Virus record (IMG/VR): IMGVR_UViG_3300020215_000106
Coordinates: 1-35,565 of that record
DNA from: a virus
Direction: 5' to 3' (one strand)
DNA: 35,565 bases
In this document: positions 23,000-30,643 of the stretch, piece by piece
How the letters are laid out: each line of letters starts with the position of its first letter
How positions within the stretch are numbered: position 1 is the first letter of the stretch
The notes under the pieces: model-generated
What the model saw: only the letters and a program-made list of their open reading frames with translations
Told to the model about the DNA's origin: nothing
The model's database searches: none
Program-made: the position numbers and the translations under genes

Positions 23000-24016
23000 A
23001 TGGCAAGCGTTCAAGAACTTCTCCTCGCGGCAAAAGGAAACAAGAGCCCGTTTCAGAGTCTTTTGGAGGGCGCGGCGACCGGGTTTCAATCGGCCCAACA
23101 GGGCGGGCTGGATCGGACCATAAAACTCATCCAACTGGACCAGATGAGACAGGAGATGGCGCAACAGGAAGAGATGCATCGTCAGGTCACTGCGGACATC
23201 GCGGCTCAAAAGGAGCAAGAAACGCAACGGGGCTTCAAGAATGTTGGAAATGGACCGAAAGCGGTTTTCCCGACGCAGAAACTCACGCAGAAAATCTCGC
23301 AGGACGAGAAGGGACGCTATTCGAGAACTTTCGAGGTCAAAGACCCGAAGGAGGTCACGTTTCAAGCAAAGGAATACGTTGACGCCAACGGAAAGACACG
23401 CATAGGGAGTTACAACACCGGAACGGGTAGGCTTGAGCAATCTCCGGAAGATCCATTTGCGCCTCTTCCGGCTGCGGCCTCGCCGAATCAAAAACTTCCG
23501 CCAAACACTGTCCTTACTCTGAACGAAGGAAAGGCCGTGGCTCGAATGCTTCCCGAAGTCGAAACAGCATTGCTCGAAAACGAGAGTGCCTTTGGGCCAG
23601 TAGGGGGGCGCGCCGGAACCGCCAATCCATATAACGAGCGCGCACAGACCATTGATGCCCGGATGCGAACCGCTTCGCAAGCCTTTGGTCGCTTCATGGA
23701 GGGCGGTGTCCTACGAAAAGAAGACGAGGAGAAGTACAGGAAAATGTTCCCGCAATTGTCCGACACGCCAGAGGTGGCGAAAAACAAACTCGCCATTGTC
23801 CGCCGGATGTTGGCTCAGAAGTACGAAGACGACCGGACGACCCTTGGGAACAGCGGCTACGACGTTTCCGGTTTCGAGGCACTTGCAATACCGCCCTCTG
23901 TCTTCGAGAAGACGGAAAAAGAAACTGTTGAAAACGGTGGAGATGAAATCGGGTGGACTTCCGAAGAGGAGGAGGAGCTGCGCCGGCTAGAAGCAAAGCT
24001 CCAAAAAAAGAAATGA
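23000..24016 (+). CDS. Probable internal virion protein (338 aa)
   Basis: ATG lies just after the previous stop. A helical N-terminus with Gln/Met-rich coiled coil (about residues 35-80), a Pro-rich middle, then a helical domain (about 180-290), and an acidic/basic charged end. Position and composition are those of ejection-type proteins in short-tailed phages. The end overlaps the next ATG by 4 nt. Confidence 0.6.
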   Translation: MASVQELLLAAKGNKSPFQSLLEGAATGFQSAQQGGLDRTIKLIQLDQMRQEMAQQEEMHRQVTADIAAQKEQETQRGFKNVGNGPKAVFPTQKLTQKISQDEKGRYSRTFEVKDPKEVTFQAKEYVDANGKTRIGSYNTGTGRLEQSPEDPFAPLPAAASPNQKLPPNTVLTLNEGKAVARMLPEVETALLENESAFGPVGGRAGTANPYNERAQTIDARMRTASQAFGRFMEGGVLRKEDEEKYRKMFPQLSDTPEVAKNKLAIVRRMLAQKYEDDRTTLGNSGYDVSGFEALAIPPSVFEKTEKETVENGGDEIGWTSEEEEELRRLEAKLQKKK

Positions 24017-25620
24017 CCGATCAAGACGACCTCGACCGTCTTCGTTATCTCCAATTAAAGAAAAAGCGGGCTCTGGCTATGGCTGGTAAGGCACCCGCCA
24101 ATGGATCTCTTATGGAAAACCTTAAAGCCGACGCTAAAGAGCAGGGAAAGAACCTCCTTTCCCTTGGCTGGGCTGTCGCGAACACCCCAAAAACAATGCT
24201 CATCGATGCGCCCATTTCCGCTATGAAGTCGGTTGCGGAAATGGCCCGCGGCGTTCCCATGACCGAAACAGAAGCGGGCAAAGGGTTCGTTGATGCCGTG
24301 GAGGGCGCTACCAAAGTACCAGGAGCGGTTGTGCGGCGTGTTAAGGAAATTGCAACGAACCCCAGGAAGGCATTCGTTGAGAAACCTATCACAACGGTGT
24401 TGGATGTTGCCTCTGCGGTTCCTGTAGCAGGAGCGGGCTTCCGAGGGGCCAAGGCCGTTACCCGGGCCGTTTCGGGCGCTGGACGTAGCGAATTAGGCCT
24501 AAGAGCGTTGGAAGCGGCTTCCGGAGCGCCGAGAAAGGCAATCGAGCGCCGTTTGGTTCGACCGGATCAGGTGAGGGGAGCGATCCCTACTGGCGCAGGA
24601 GAGACCCCTTATGCCCCTCTCGCAGACGAATTGGCGAAGGCGGTTAATGAGGTAGGAGAAAAGGCCCGAACGGGCGCGGCCTCTGCTACGGAAAAGCTTT
24701 CATCGTCGAAATACCTCATGGATCGCGCAATCCCAAAAGAAGAAATCCTGAAGGTTGTTACCCGGGAGAAAGCACGACTGAGAACCCAGGGCTCCGTTGT
24801 TGGCGAGGCGAAACAGACAGCGATGGCGCGATTGGCGAAACTTGAAAAACAGATTGACTCTATACGCGGCGAAACGGTGTCCGAAAAGAACGTAAAGGGC
24901 CTCATCAAGTCTTTGGATCCGGATATCAACTGGAAGGCCACCGAGAATGCGCCCGCGAATTTGGCGCTAGAGCGCGTCCGTTATCGTCTGGACGCAAAGC
25001 TGAAAAAGGGAAACACCGAATATCGGGAAGCGATTGCCCCAGTTTCGCGTCAAATGCGCGTCTTTAAGAGGTCTCAGAGACAATTCGGGTTAGACAAGGA
25101 AACGGGGGGCGGATTCGTCGCTTCGGACGCCACCGCATCAAAGCTGAAATCGATTGGAAGTGGAAAAGTCCCTATGTCGGAACGCCGGCTCCGTCAGTTG
25201 GAATCGGAGACAGGGCGCGACTTCACGGAGCGCGCTCGCGACATTGACGCTGCTCTTCAATTTGAGGGAGGGGCAACGCAAGGAAGCCGCCGCGTCGTTA
25301 GCTTTCGCGATCTCCTGGCCGCTGTTGGCGGTGCTACAGGAGCCGCGGTGGGTGGGCCGACAGGCGCAGCCGTTGGGGCAGTTGGTGGTGGGGTAGCGGG
25401 ATCGATCCTGGGTCTTATCACGGACACGAACGGTCGGCGTCTCGCGGCGAAGATGATCGACAACTATTTGGCCGTTAGACCGAATGCGACGGCCAAAGAA
25501 ATCGTGATGAAAAACCCGAACCTTAAGGCCTTGATTCGCTATTCGATGTACAACCAAACGCCGCAAAGGGCGGCAATGGCTTACCTCGGGTTGCGTTCAG
25601 TCCCTTCGGAGAACCGATAG
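24013..25620 (+). CDS. Probable ejection protein with glycine-zipper segment (535 aa)
   Basis: ATG 24013 overlaps the previous stop. Mostly helical and Ala/Lys-rich. Hydrophobic Ala/Val segments lie near residues 115-145, and a Gly/Ala zipper near 430-475 (GGATGAAVGGPTGAAVG pattern) could insert into membrane, as expected for proteins ejected with the DNA to form a channel. No lysozyme motif seen. Its end overlaps tail-to-tail with the leftward gene at 25597. Confidence 0.62.
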   Translation: MTDQDDLDRLRYLQLKKKRALAMAGKAPANGSLMENLKADAKEQGKNLLSLGWAVANTPKTMLIDAPISAMKSVAEMARGVPMTETEAGKGFVDAVEGATKVPGAVVRRVKEIATNPRKAFVEKPITTVLDVASAVPVAGAGFRGAKAVTRAVSGAGRSELGLRALEAASGAPRKAIERRLVRPDQVRGAIPTGAGETPYAPLADELAKAVNEVGEKARTGAASATEKLSSSKYLMDRAIPKEEILKVVTREKARLRTQGSVVGEAKQTAMARLAKLEKQIDSIRGETVSEKNVKGLIKSLDPDINWKATENAPANLALERVRYRLDAKLKKGNTEYREAIAPVSRQMRVFKRSQRQFGLDKETGGGFVASDATASKLKSIGSGKVPMSERRLRQLESETGRDFTERARDIDAALQFEGGATQGSRRVVSFRDLLAAVGGATGAAVGGPTGAAVGAVGGGVAGSILGLITDTNGRRLAAKMIDNYLAVRPNATAKEIVMKNPNLKALIRYSMYNQTPQRAAMAYLGLRSVPSENR

Positions 25621-25872
25621 GAAACATCGAAACATCCACGCAAACAAAACTGCGGAAAGTCCGAAACAATAAGGCCATGCCCAATAATCCGCAGACTCGT
25701 TTACGAGGAGGGAAGTAGGAATGGAAAAAAGCACGGCTGAAAACCAAAGTTTCAACCATCTCCAAAGTGTAGGTGCGCGGAGTTGCATTAACCACTCCTT
25801 CATTCCTGTTCTGTATGCCATGACGGCTGAGAAGCCTATGGCAAGTGATACGAGTGCAGTCTCTAACGTCAC
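25597..25872 (-). CDS. Small polytopic membrane protein (91 aa)
   Basis: GTG start with AAAGG about 8 nt upstream. Three hydrophobic segments (about residues 3-19, 38-56 and 62-85) with Arg/Lys loops. It is the second gene of a leftward pair, 4 nt after its partner. Orientation against the late operon and AT-richer sequence suggest a moron, for example superinfection exclusion or a lysogen function; this is inferred from context only. Confidence 0.6.
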   Translation of the reverse strand: MTLETALVSLAIGFSAVMAYRTGMKEWLMQLRAPTLWRWLKLWFSAVLFSIPTSLLVNESADYWAWPYCFGLSAVLFAWMFRCFLSVLRRD

Positions 25873-25876
25873 GAGG

Positions 25877-26260
25877 TCAACCTTTCGCTATGAAGCGTAA
25901 ATCCCAAAACTCAAAACGTTTGTCTTCGAAGCATGCGAAAAAACGGTATTTGCCTTGGTCAACAATCGACACTTTTATTCTTCGCAGTATGGACATTGTG
26001 GATTGCAAATTCTCTTTGAAGCGAACTTCAGTTCGATGAAGTTGAATCTTTTCTCCAACCAAAGGCTCCATTTCAAATGTGACCTTCTGGGTCAGGGGTT
26101 CATGAGGAAGACGTCGCCAAAACGAAAAGATCGCGAAGTGAATATCAAAAGGGAAACTGTTTTTCGGGATGGCCGCGAGATCCATACCAACGCCAATAAG
26201 ATCGTGAGATCCTCTGCCAATCACTATGTCTTGACAAAGGACACAGGTAACGAGATCCAG
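25877..26260 (-). CDS. Hypothetical soluble protein (127 aa), possible CTG start
   Basis: The frame is open from CTG 26260, which has GTGGAGGT (26274-26267) at good spacing. Starting there adds a TCVLCQD pair of Cys; the next start, GTG 26224, has no ribosome site. The C-terminal half alternates charged and aromatic residues as in a beta-rich fold. It shares a likely transcript with the membrane protein 4 nt downstream. An opposite-strand frame also exists, so the strand is probable, not certain. Confidence 0.5.
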   Translation of the reverse strand: MDLVTCVLCQDIVIGRGSHDLIGVGMDLAAIPKNSFPFDIHFAIFSFWRRLPHEPLTQKVTFEMEPLVGEKIQLHRTEVRFKENLQSTMSILRRIKVSIVDQGKYRFFACFEDKRFEFWDLRFIAKG

Positions 26261-26358
26261 ATATCAACCTCCACGTTGAGAAGATTCCACAGGAAGAAAA
26301 CCAGCGGCAGCCCGTGTGGAGACGGGTTTTCGGGCCATGAACCCTGAGCCGCACGACC

Positions 26359-26388
26359 ATTATACGAGTGAAAGGCCTTGACCGTGAA
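26359..26388 (-). promoter_or_regulatory. Leftward promoter for the two-gene island
   Basis: A perfect TATAAT on the minus strand (26364-26359) lies 18 nt after TTCACG (26388-26383, 4 of 6 to consensus). It is about 100 nt upstream of the leftward genes. The region 26261-26414 otherwise holds no gene I can support. Confidence 0.5.
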
Positions 26389-26414
26389 CAGAAATAAACG
26401 CTTGAAGAACACGC

Positions 26415-26567
26415 ATGGAAATCACCTGCAAGCCGTGCCATGAAACAATGGCGCGGGTTCTTGAGGAGCCTTTTGGGCAAGTCTACCGTTGCCGAAGGTG
26501 CGGCACGGAAATCAGCATTTCGTTTGACCGGAACGCCATTGAAGTCAACTGGTCGGAGGTCGCGTAA
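26415..26567 (+). CDS. Zinc-ribbon protein (50 aa)
   Basis: ATG 26415 opens 50 codons with two Cys pairs, CKPC (residues 5-8) and CRRC (26-29), a classic rubredoxin-like zinc ribbon. It is followed 6 nt later by the DUF5675-like gene. Ribosome site weak (GAAGAACACGC). Role unknown. Confidence 0.6.
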   Translation: MEITCKPCHETMARVLEEPFGQVYRCRRCGTEISISFDRNAIEVNWSEVA

Positions 26568-26573
26568 CCGATC

Positions 26574-27050
26574 ATGAGCGCGCAAATGGTTCTCCTCCGA
26601 AAAGACTTCACCGACGTTTCGACCGTGGGGGAACTGCACATTAACGGGTCCTTCTTCTGCTACACGCTGGAAGACACGAGCCGGCGGGACGTGAACGGAG
26701 ACGGGCACCTGGCGAAGTGGGAAAAAGTGCAAGGGCGGACCGCCATTCCCTCGGGACGATACGAGGTCGTAATCAACTACTCGGAGCGGTTCAATCGCCT
26801 TATGCCGCTTCTCCTGGATGTCCCGTTTTTCCAAGGGGTCCGGATCCACAACGGGAATACGGAAAAGGATACTCACGGCTGCATTTTGGTGGGCATGACC
26901 AAAGGAAAGGACTGGATCGGAGCCAGCCGTGAGGCGTTCGCGAAAGTCTATTTCCGGATCGTCGAAATGGCCGCGGCCGAGAAGGTGTTCATTCACGTAC
27001 AAGGTGGCCTGGAAGCCCGCCATTTTGCCCCTCAAAGGCTGGTGGCGTAG
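26574..27050 (+). CDS. DUF5675-like cell-wall enzyme, probable endolysin (158 aa)
   Basis: The core AIPSGRYEVVINYSERFNRLMPLL, VPFFQGVRIHNGN and DTHGCILVG (about residues 60-105) match DUF5675, a phage family related to L,D-transpeptidase-type (YkuD) folds. The His in RIHNGN and the Cys in THGC would be the catalytic pair. It lies ahead of a coiled-coil membrane protein and a holin-like protein, so it probably degrades or remodels peptidoglycan at lysis. No signal peptide. Confidence 0.78.
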   Translation: MSAQMVLLRKDFTDVSTVGELHINGSFFCYTLEDTSRRDVNGDGHLAKWEKVQGRTAIPSGRYEVVINYSERFNRLMPLLLDVPFFQGVRIHNGNTEKDTHGCILVGMTKGKDWIGASREAFAKVYFRIVEMAAAEKVFIHVQGGLEARHFAPQRLVA

Positions 27051-27052
27051 GG

Positions 27053-27382
27053 ATGCAACTTACGACGGAGATCGTTACGTTTCTTGTTTCCGTTGGCATG
27101 TCCTACGGTGTGATAAAAATCCGTCAGGACAAATCGGAAAGAGCTTTTGAGAAGCACCAAGAAGAGGTGTGGAAGGAAATCAGCAAACTGCGCGAGTGGA
27201 GGCACGAGCATCAAAAAGAGTCCGGAGACAAGCGTCTCGAAATTGAAAAGGACTTGGGTCAGATTCGCAGTCTTCTTTTGGTTCGAGACGAGCAATATAA
27301 GGAGATTATTCGCCGCTTTGACAGCTTCGATAAAAAGCTGGACGAGTTCCGTCAGCGAATGGACGAGATCGCGGCGCGATGA
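27053..27382 (+). CDS. Membrane-anchored coiled-coil protein, spanin- or holin-like (109 aa)
   Basis: An N-terminal membrane helix (about residues 5-22) is followed by a charged coiled coil to the end. This is the layout of an inner-membrane spanin (Rz-like) or of some coiled-coil holin relatives. It sits directly after the wall enzyme. The spanin reading is favoured by topology but no sequence signature confirms it. Confidence 0.6.
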   Translation: MQLTTEIVTFLVSVGMSYGVIKIRQDKSERAFEKHQEEVWKEISKLREWRHEHQKESGDKRLEIEKDLGQIRSLLLVRDEQYKEIIRRFDSFDKKLDEFRQRMDEIAAR

Positions 27383-27585
27383 TCGCTGTTGAAGGATGGA
27401 AGCGTTGCCGGACTTGTGCCCATTACCTCGTCTTTGCGGAGGATGTGAGCGCATGGTCTTGCGCTTGCGGGTACGCCAAAGATGAACCTTTTCGAATGGG
27501 TCTGGAATCTGGTCAAGCGGAGAGGGGTCCGGATCCGGATCACGCTCCCCACATTTTCAAAGAAGCAGCCGGAAGGACGATATAA
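27379..27585 (+). CDS. Small Cys-motif protein (68 aa)
   Basis: ATG overlaps the previous stop. CRTC (residues 10-13) and CAC (28-30) suggest a zinc ribbon; the second half looks less protein-like. A second frame, ATG 27482 to 27631 (49 aa), overlaps it and is a possible alternative for the 3' half. Confidence 0.5.
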   Translation: MIAVEGWKRCRTCAHYLVFAEDVSAWSCACGYAKDEPFRMGLESGQAERGPDPDHAPHIFKEAAGRTI

Positions 27586-27615
27586 GGAAATTCACGCGCA
27601 GAAAGGAGAGTCCAA

Positions 27616-27894
27616 ATGCTTAAGAAACTAGGGAAGTTGTTTGACGTGAAGTCGTGGCTGGAAACGTTCGTTTTGAAATTCCTGGCGAGCAAGGGCGCGA
27701 AACATGCGGCCACCACGCTCGCGGGAATCGTGGCCGGCCTCATTGCGAAGTACAAGTTGGACCAGTACGGAATCCAGATCGACGTTCCGCATTTCACGGA
27801 GTCCTTGATTGTGGCATTCGGAGCTGCCGCCGGAGTCCTGATCAACTGGTCGATCAAGGTTCTCGACAAAGACGGGGACGGCCGGCTAGGGTAA
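27616..27894 (+). CDS. Holin-like membrane protein (92 aa)
   Basis: AAAGGAGAG precedes the ATG. An amphipathic N-terminus, two hydrophobic segments (about residues 31-46 and 63-82) and a short charged tail fit a class II holin-like protein, which would form the membrane hole for the wall enzyme upstream. No family motif; called on size, topology and context. Confidence 0.6.
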   Translation: MLKKLGKLFDVKSWLETFVLKFLASKGAKHAATTLAGIVAGLIAKYKLDQYGIQIDVPHFTESLIVAFGAAAGVLINWSIKVLDKDGDGRLG

Positions 27895-27899
27895 ACCCG

Positions 27900-28961
27900 T
27901 TAGTTCGCCAAAGCAAGATCTTCGAAACGAAGCTGTAAGGGCTCGCGCTTAAAAACGTGGGCGAACTTTTGGCGGAACTCGTCCATATCGTTACACAGCT
28001 TCATTATCGTAATGACCCGTTGAATCTGCACAATTACCTGATCCTTGCCGTATTGCTTCAGCCATTGATGGTGGTTCTGTTGGTATCGAGGATTGGGGTT
28101 AATCTGGCGCAATTTCTTCCCCACATCCTTGTCAATGGCGTCGTAAACGAACGCCATAACGTACTTTCCCCAACGTAAGGGGCGAGTTCGGGGGGAATGC
28201 GTCACCCCCTCTAACCTGGCAAGTTCCATCCAGAACTCGTTCGGAAACATTCGTGCCCACTCCTGCATGTCCTCCGCAATGAATGCCTCAAGCTTAAGCC
28301 GTAGAGCGTTTTTCGCTCGGACCTCTTGGTAGCCTGTCGCCTCGTCAATGAGGGCGATAATCCCGACTTTCGCACAAGATCGCATGACAATTTCGGCGTT
28401 CTGAGCCAAGTGCAGTTGGTTCTTTTGAAGAAACTTTTGGTCTCGCGCTCGAAGATACGCATCGCAAATCTCAATGAGGAGCGTTCCCTCAATTCCGCTC
28501 GCCGGAGTGGGTATCCCTGGCACTGTAAACCGGATCTGCTGCCCAAGGACATTATCGCTGTGTATCAATTCGTTTCGCTCAAGATACGCCTTCAAATTGC
28601 CACTGTCTCGCCCACCGCTCAGGATACGCACAACTTCTCTTTGAGTGATGACCCGCTTAAGGTCGTTCAGTACATGACATTCAACCTTTGTCTCGCCAAT
28701 GGGCAACTCTCCCCGGAACATCGAATAGGGTACGGGGGGGGCGGCCGCCGCGAGGTGAGATTCGATTTCTTTGGGAGGTAGCTCATCCGCAACGGCCTTC
28801 TTTAGCTTGCCTTGGCGTTTCCATCGGGCCATGACCGCCTGACGGGCGATTTCTGACCGTTCTTCGGGGGTAAGAGTGCTGGCTCGGGTACGACCGCCCT
28901 TGCTTGCGCCAAAATGGGCCAGCCGGCTTGCCGCTTGTTTGATTTCGTCGGAAGGTTTCAT
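27900..28961 (-). CDS. P63C-domain protein (353 aa)
   Basis: AAGGAGCGACC precedes the ATG. The N-terminus (SKGGRTRASTLTPEERSEIARQAVMARW, about residues 20-47) is a basic AT-hook-like/KGG segment found in many phage and plasmid regulators. The middle and C-terminal part (LIDEATGYQEVRAKNALRLKLEAF ... WARMFPNEFWMELARL ... NPRYQQNHHQWLKQYG) matches the P63C family of unknown biochemical function, common in phages and mobile elements. It is transcribed leftward, just after a large inverted repeat, so it may control its own promoter. Confidence 0.82.
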   Translation of the reverse strand: MKPSDEIKQAASRLAHFGASKGGRTRASTLTPEERSEIARQAVMARWKRQGKLKKAVADELPPKEIESHLAAAAPPVPYSMFRGELPIGETKVECHVLNDLKRVITQREVVRILSGGRDSGNLKAYLERNELIHSDNVLGQQIRFTVPGIPTPASGIEGTLLIEICDAYLRARDQKFLQKNQLHLAQNAEIVMRSCAKVGIIALIDEATGYQEVRAKNALRLKLEAFIAEDMQEWARMFPNEFWMELARLEGVTHSPRTRPLRWGKYVMAFVYDAIDKDVGKKLRQINPNPRYQQNHHQWLKQYGKDQVIVQIQRVITIMKLCNDMDEFRQKFAHVFKREPLQLRFEDLALAN

Positions 28962-28972
28962 GGTCGCTCCTT

Positions 28973-29025
28973 ATACTTGCTCGCTTCTGTATACGGTAGG
29001 AAAATGTACGTAAGCGAGCAAGTAT
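28973..29025. promoter_or_regulatory. 14-bp perfect inverted repeat upstream of the P63C gene
   Basis: ATACTTGCTCGCTT (28973-28986) is repeated in inverse at 29012-29025 with 25 nt between. Leftward, the second arm ends about 12 nt before the P63C start, so it could be an operator or a leader hairpin. Rightward, it is followed by TTTTT and could end antisense transcripts. Region 29026-29052 shows nothing else. Confidence 0.55.
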
Positions 29026-29052
29026 TTTTTGGGTGGGTGGTGGAGTGGCCTC

Positions 29053-29280
29053 TTAGGGGGTCGCGGTTTTCTTCGGTGATGAAACGACGATGGTCGGGAC
29101 TTCTTCTGCGAGAAAAACGTCCGTTGTTCCGGTCCAGATTTCGAGCGTAAACCGCCCTATGGCCCAGGTCTTCCCGCCCGTGGTCAGGGTAATGGCCCGC
29201 CCCTCTCCTAAGTGGTCAAAGCCGATAGATTCAATGGGGACGTAGCGTTTATCGATGGTGTCGAAGGCGCGGATCTTCAT
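29053..29280 (-). CDS. YopX-like small protein (75 aa)
   Basis: The N-terminal pattern MKIRAFDTIDKRYVPIESIGFD resembles the YopX family of small phage proteins. It ends in a basic tail. It starts 2 nt after the HTH gene stop, so the two are co-transcribed leftward. Function of the family is unknown. Confidence 0.6.
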   Translation of the reverse strand: MKIRAFDTIDKRYVPIESIGFDHLGEGRAITLTTGGKTWAIGRFTLEIWTGTTDVFLAEEVPTIVVSSPKKTATP

Positions 29281-29281
29281 G

Positions 29282-29509
29282 TTAGCCGCCGATCTTGGGT
29301 TTTCCTTGCTTCCACTTCTTATTGATGAGCTTCTTCACGCGCTCCACTTCTTCGTCGGGAAAGTCGTAGTAATTCCGCGTTCCGATCTTGTGAATAATCG
29401 GCTTGGTTTTTCCGGTCAAAATCCACGTTCTCAACGTTGGCTCTGTAATGCCCCAAATCGCCATTACCTCGCGCGTCGATTTACCCATTAGTTCGGCACT
29501 ATAGGCCAT
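29282..29509 (-). CDS. HTH (MerR/excisionase-like) regulator (75 aa)
   Basis: ATG 29509 has GGAGGG about 9 nt upstream and is preferred over an in-frame start that reaches back to 29596. Residues 9-35 (GKSTREVMAIWGITEPTLRTWILTG) form a helix-turn-helix, and YYDFPDEEVERVKKLI gives the wing and helix of excisionase/MerR-like proteins. It probably binds the operators in the divergent promoter 40-80 bp away and acts as a repressor or excisionase. Confidence 0.7.
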   Translation of the reverse strand: MAYSAELMGKSTREVMAIWGITEPTLRTWILTGKTKPIIHKIGTRNYYDFPDEEVERVKKLINKKWKQGKPKIGG

Positions 29510-29545
29510 ACCTGATTCCCTCCGCAAGAAATTTTCGCCCGCCCC

Positions 29546-29583
29546 TTGACAAGACACTTTAGTTCGCCTAAACTGTATTACAG
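29546..29583 (+). promoter_or_regulatory. Strong rightward promoter with two operator palindromes
   Basis: TTGACA (29546-29551), a 17-nt spacer and TAAACT (29569-29574) make a good sigma-70 promoter for the rightward operon at 29623-32884. Two palindromes overlap it: TTTAG-TTCGC-CTAAA (29558-29572, spacer and -10) and CTGTA-T-TACAG (29573-29583, -10 to start site). They are likely operators. I see no strong leftward promoter in the same gap. Confidence 0.72.
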
Positions 29584-29622
29584 AAGTGTAGAACACAAGT
29601 GTCCGAAACGCAAGGGGAGATT

Positions 29623-29874
29623 ATGGCGAGCCTGGGAATCATCAAAGAAGAGGACGCGACGGGGAAGGGGTGGACGTGCGACCGGAGGGGCTGCACGGCT
29701 CCGGCGGTCCTGACCCTGGAAGTGGCGGATCTGGACGTCTCGGAAGACCACGGAACCGCCTACGACCTCTGCGAGGACCACGCGAGCCACTACCTAGCGT
29801 TGGATATGTACCTGGCGGACGAGAATGCGGAGCGGATGGCTTACCTGCAACAACAATGGAGGCCCTACAAATGA
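29623..29874 (+). CDS. Hypothetical protein with zinc-ribbon pattern (83 aa)
   Basis: ATG 29623 has AAGGGGAG just upstream and is preferred over GTG 29599. C-x4-C near residues 19-24 and C-x2-DH-x2-H near 57-64 suggest a treble-clef-like zinc site. It is the first gene of the rightward early operon; stop overlaps the next ATG. Confidence 0.6.
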   Translation: MASLGIIKEEDATGKGWTCDRRGCTAPAVLTLEVADLDVSEDHGTAYDLCEDHASHYLALDMYLADENAERMAYLQQQWRPYK

Positions 29875-29984
29875 TGAACGACCTTCTCTTGTTTTACTGG
29901 CGCGTGAACTGGCTTATCGCCTTGGGGTATCCCCGGGAGGACGCCTATCAGGAAGCGATGGAAATGACTCTGGGGGTGATCTGA
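29871..29984 (+). CDS. Tiny hypothetical protein (37 aa)
   Basis: ATG overlaps the upstream stop. Aromatic and Leu-rich N-terminus then an acidic helix. No family recognised. Supported by the 4-nt overlap and consistent spacing in the operon. Confidence 0.45.
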   Translation: MMNDLLLFYWRVNWLIALGYPREDAYQEAMEMTLGVI

Positions 29985-29985
29985 A

Positions 29986-30177
29986 ATGGAGGCCATGGTG
30001 GACAAGCCCGTGGAGAGCGCGAAAGACGAAACGACGATAGGCCGGCTTCGGAAGATGGTTCTGGCTTCGCGGGGGAACCGGAAAGCGATCCACGCCCTGC
30101 GGCTGGAACTGACCGAGCAGATTTCGAAGCTAGAGGAATTCGACTACGAGGCCAAGAGAGCCGAGGAGGGACTGTGA
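29986..30177 (+). CDS. Small helical protein (63 aa)
   Basis: Starts one base after the previous stop. Charged and helical, likely coiled coil in the second half. Its stop overlaps the next GTG. Function unknown. Confidence 0.5.
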   Translation: MEAMVDKPVESAKDETTIGRLRKMVLASRGNRKAIHALRLELTEQISKLEEFDYEAKRAEEGL

Positions 30178-30338
30178 GGGTTCGAAAATCAGCGATAAAG
30201 GTTTACTGCAACATGCGTTGCCCGAACTGCACTGTGGCGAAGGTTCTTCTCCGCTTGGGCTGTTTTGATCGGAAGTGGGCATTCACGTCCAACGATCTAA
30301 AGACCTGGAACAAAAAAAGAAAGGCCGTGCGGCCATGA
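30174..30338 (+). CDS. Mini glutaredoxin-like protein (54 aa)
   Basis: GTG 30174 overlaps the previous stop, and the TGA overlaps the next ATG. Residues 9-27 (KVYCNMRCPNCTVAKVLLR) resemble the first strand, CPxC active site and helix of glutaredoxin/NrdH. The rest is too short for a full thioredoxin fold, and there is an extra Cys at 12. Either a truncated redoxin or a zinc-binding peptide that imitates it. Confidence 0.45.
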   Translation: MRVRKSAIKVYCNMRCPNCTVAKVLLRLGCFDRKWAFTSNDLKTWNKKRKAVRP

Positions 30339-30634
30339 CGGGCCGGGTCTGTAAGCACACCGACGTTTACATTGAGAACCTTCGGGCCGCGGTTGCCGCC
30401 CGCGAGGCCGAGATCCAGAGGCTTAGGGAAGCTTTGGAGTTCTACGCCGAAGCGGATTTCAAAGGCGAATATAACCAGGACGATGGGGGACGACGAGCTA
30501 GAGAGGCCCTCACCCCCGCCTCGTTATCCGTTTCGGATAACGTCGAACGTCACTCTAGGTCGAGTGACGACACCGAGGAGGACGAAGACATTTGTTCCGA
30601 ATGCGGTGAATCTCCTTGTCGGTGTCCGGTTTAA
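30335..30634 (+). CDS. Conserved phage hypothetical protein (99 aa)
   Basis: ATG 30335 overlaps the previous stop and is chosen over an earlier in-frame ATG at 30275. An N-terminal coiled coil (IENLRAAVAAREAEIQRLREALEFYA) with DDGGRRAREAL is a pattern common in small phage proteins. A C-terminal C-x2-C-x4-C-x-C cluster (ICSECGESPCRCPV) forms a compact zinc knuckle. Function unknown. Confidence 0.65.
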   Translation: MTGRVCKHTDVYIENLRAAVAAREAEIQRLREALEFYAEADFKGEYNQDDGGRRAREALTPASLSVSDNVERHSRSSDDTEEDEDICSECGESPCRCPV

Positions 30635-30643
30635 GGAGGCGTG

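Noticed and set aside
26145-27035. 296-codon frame on the minus strand opposite the DUF5675-like gene
   Set aside because: Overlaps a gene with recognisable catalytic motifs; composition is that of a shadow.
27482-27631. Alternative 49-codon gene beginning MNLFEWVWN
   Set aside because: Reads plausibly but lacks a ribosome site and runs into the next gene; left as an alternative to the end of 27379-27585.
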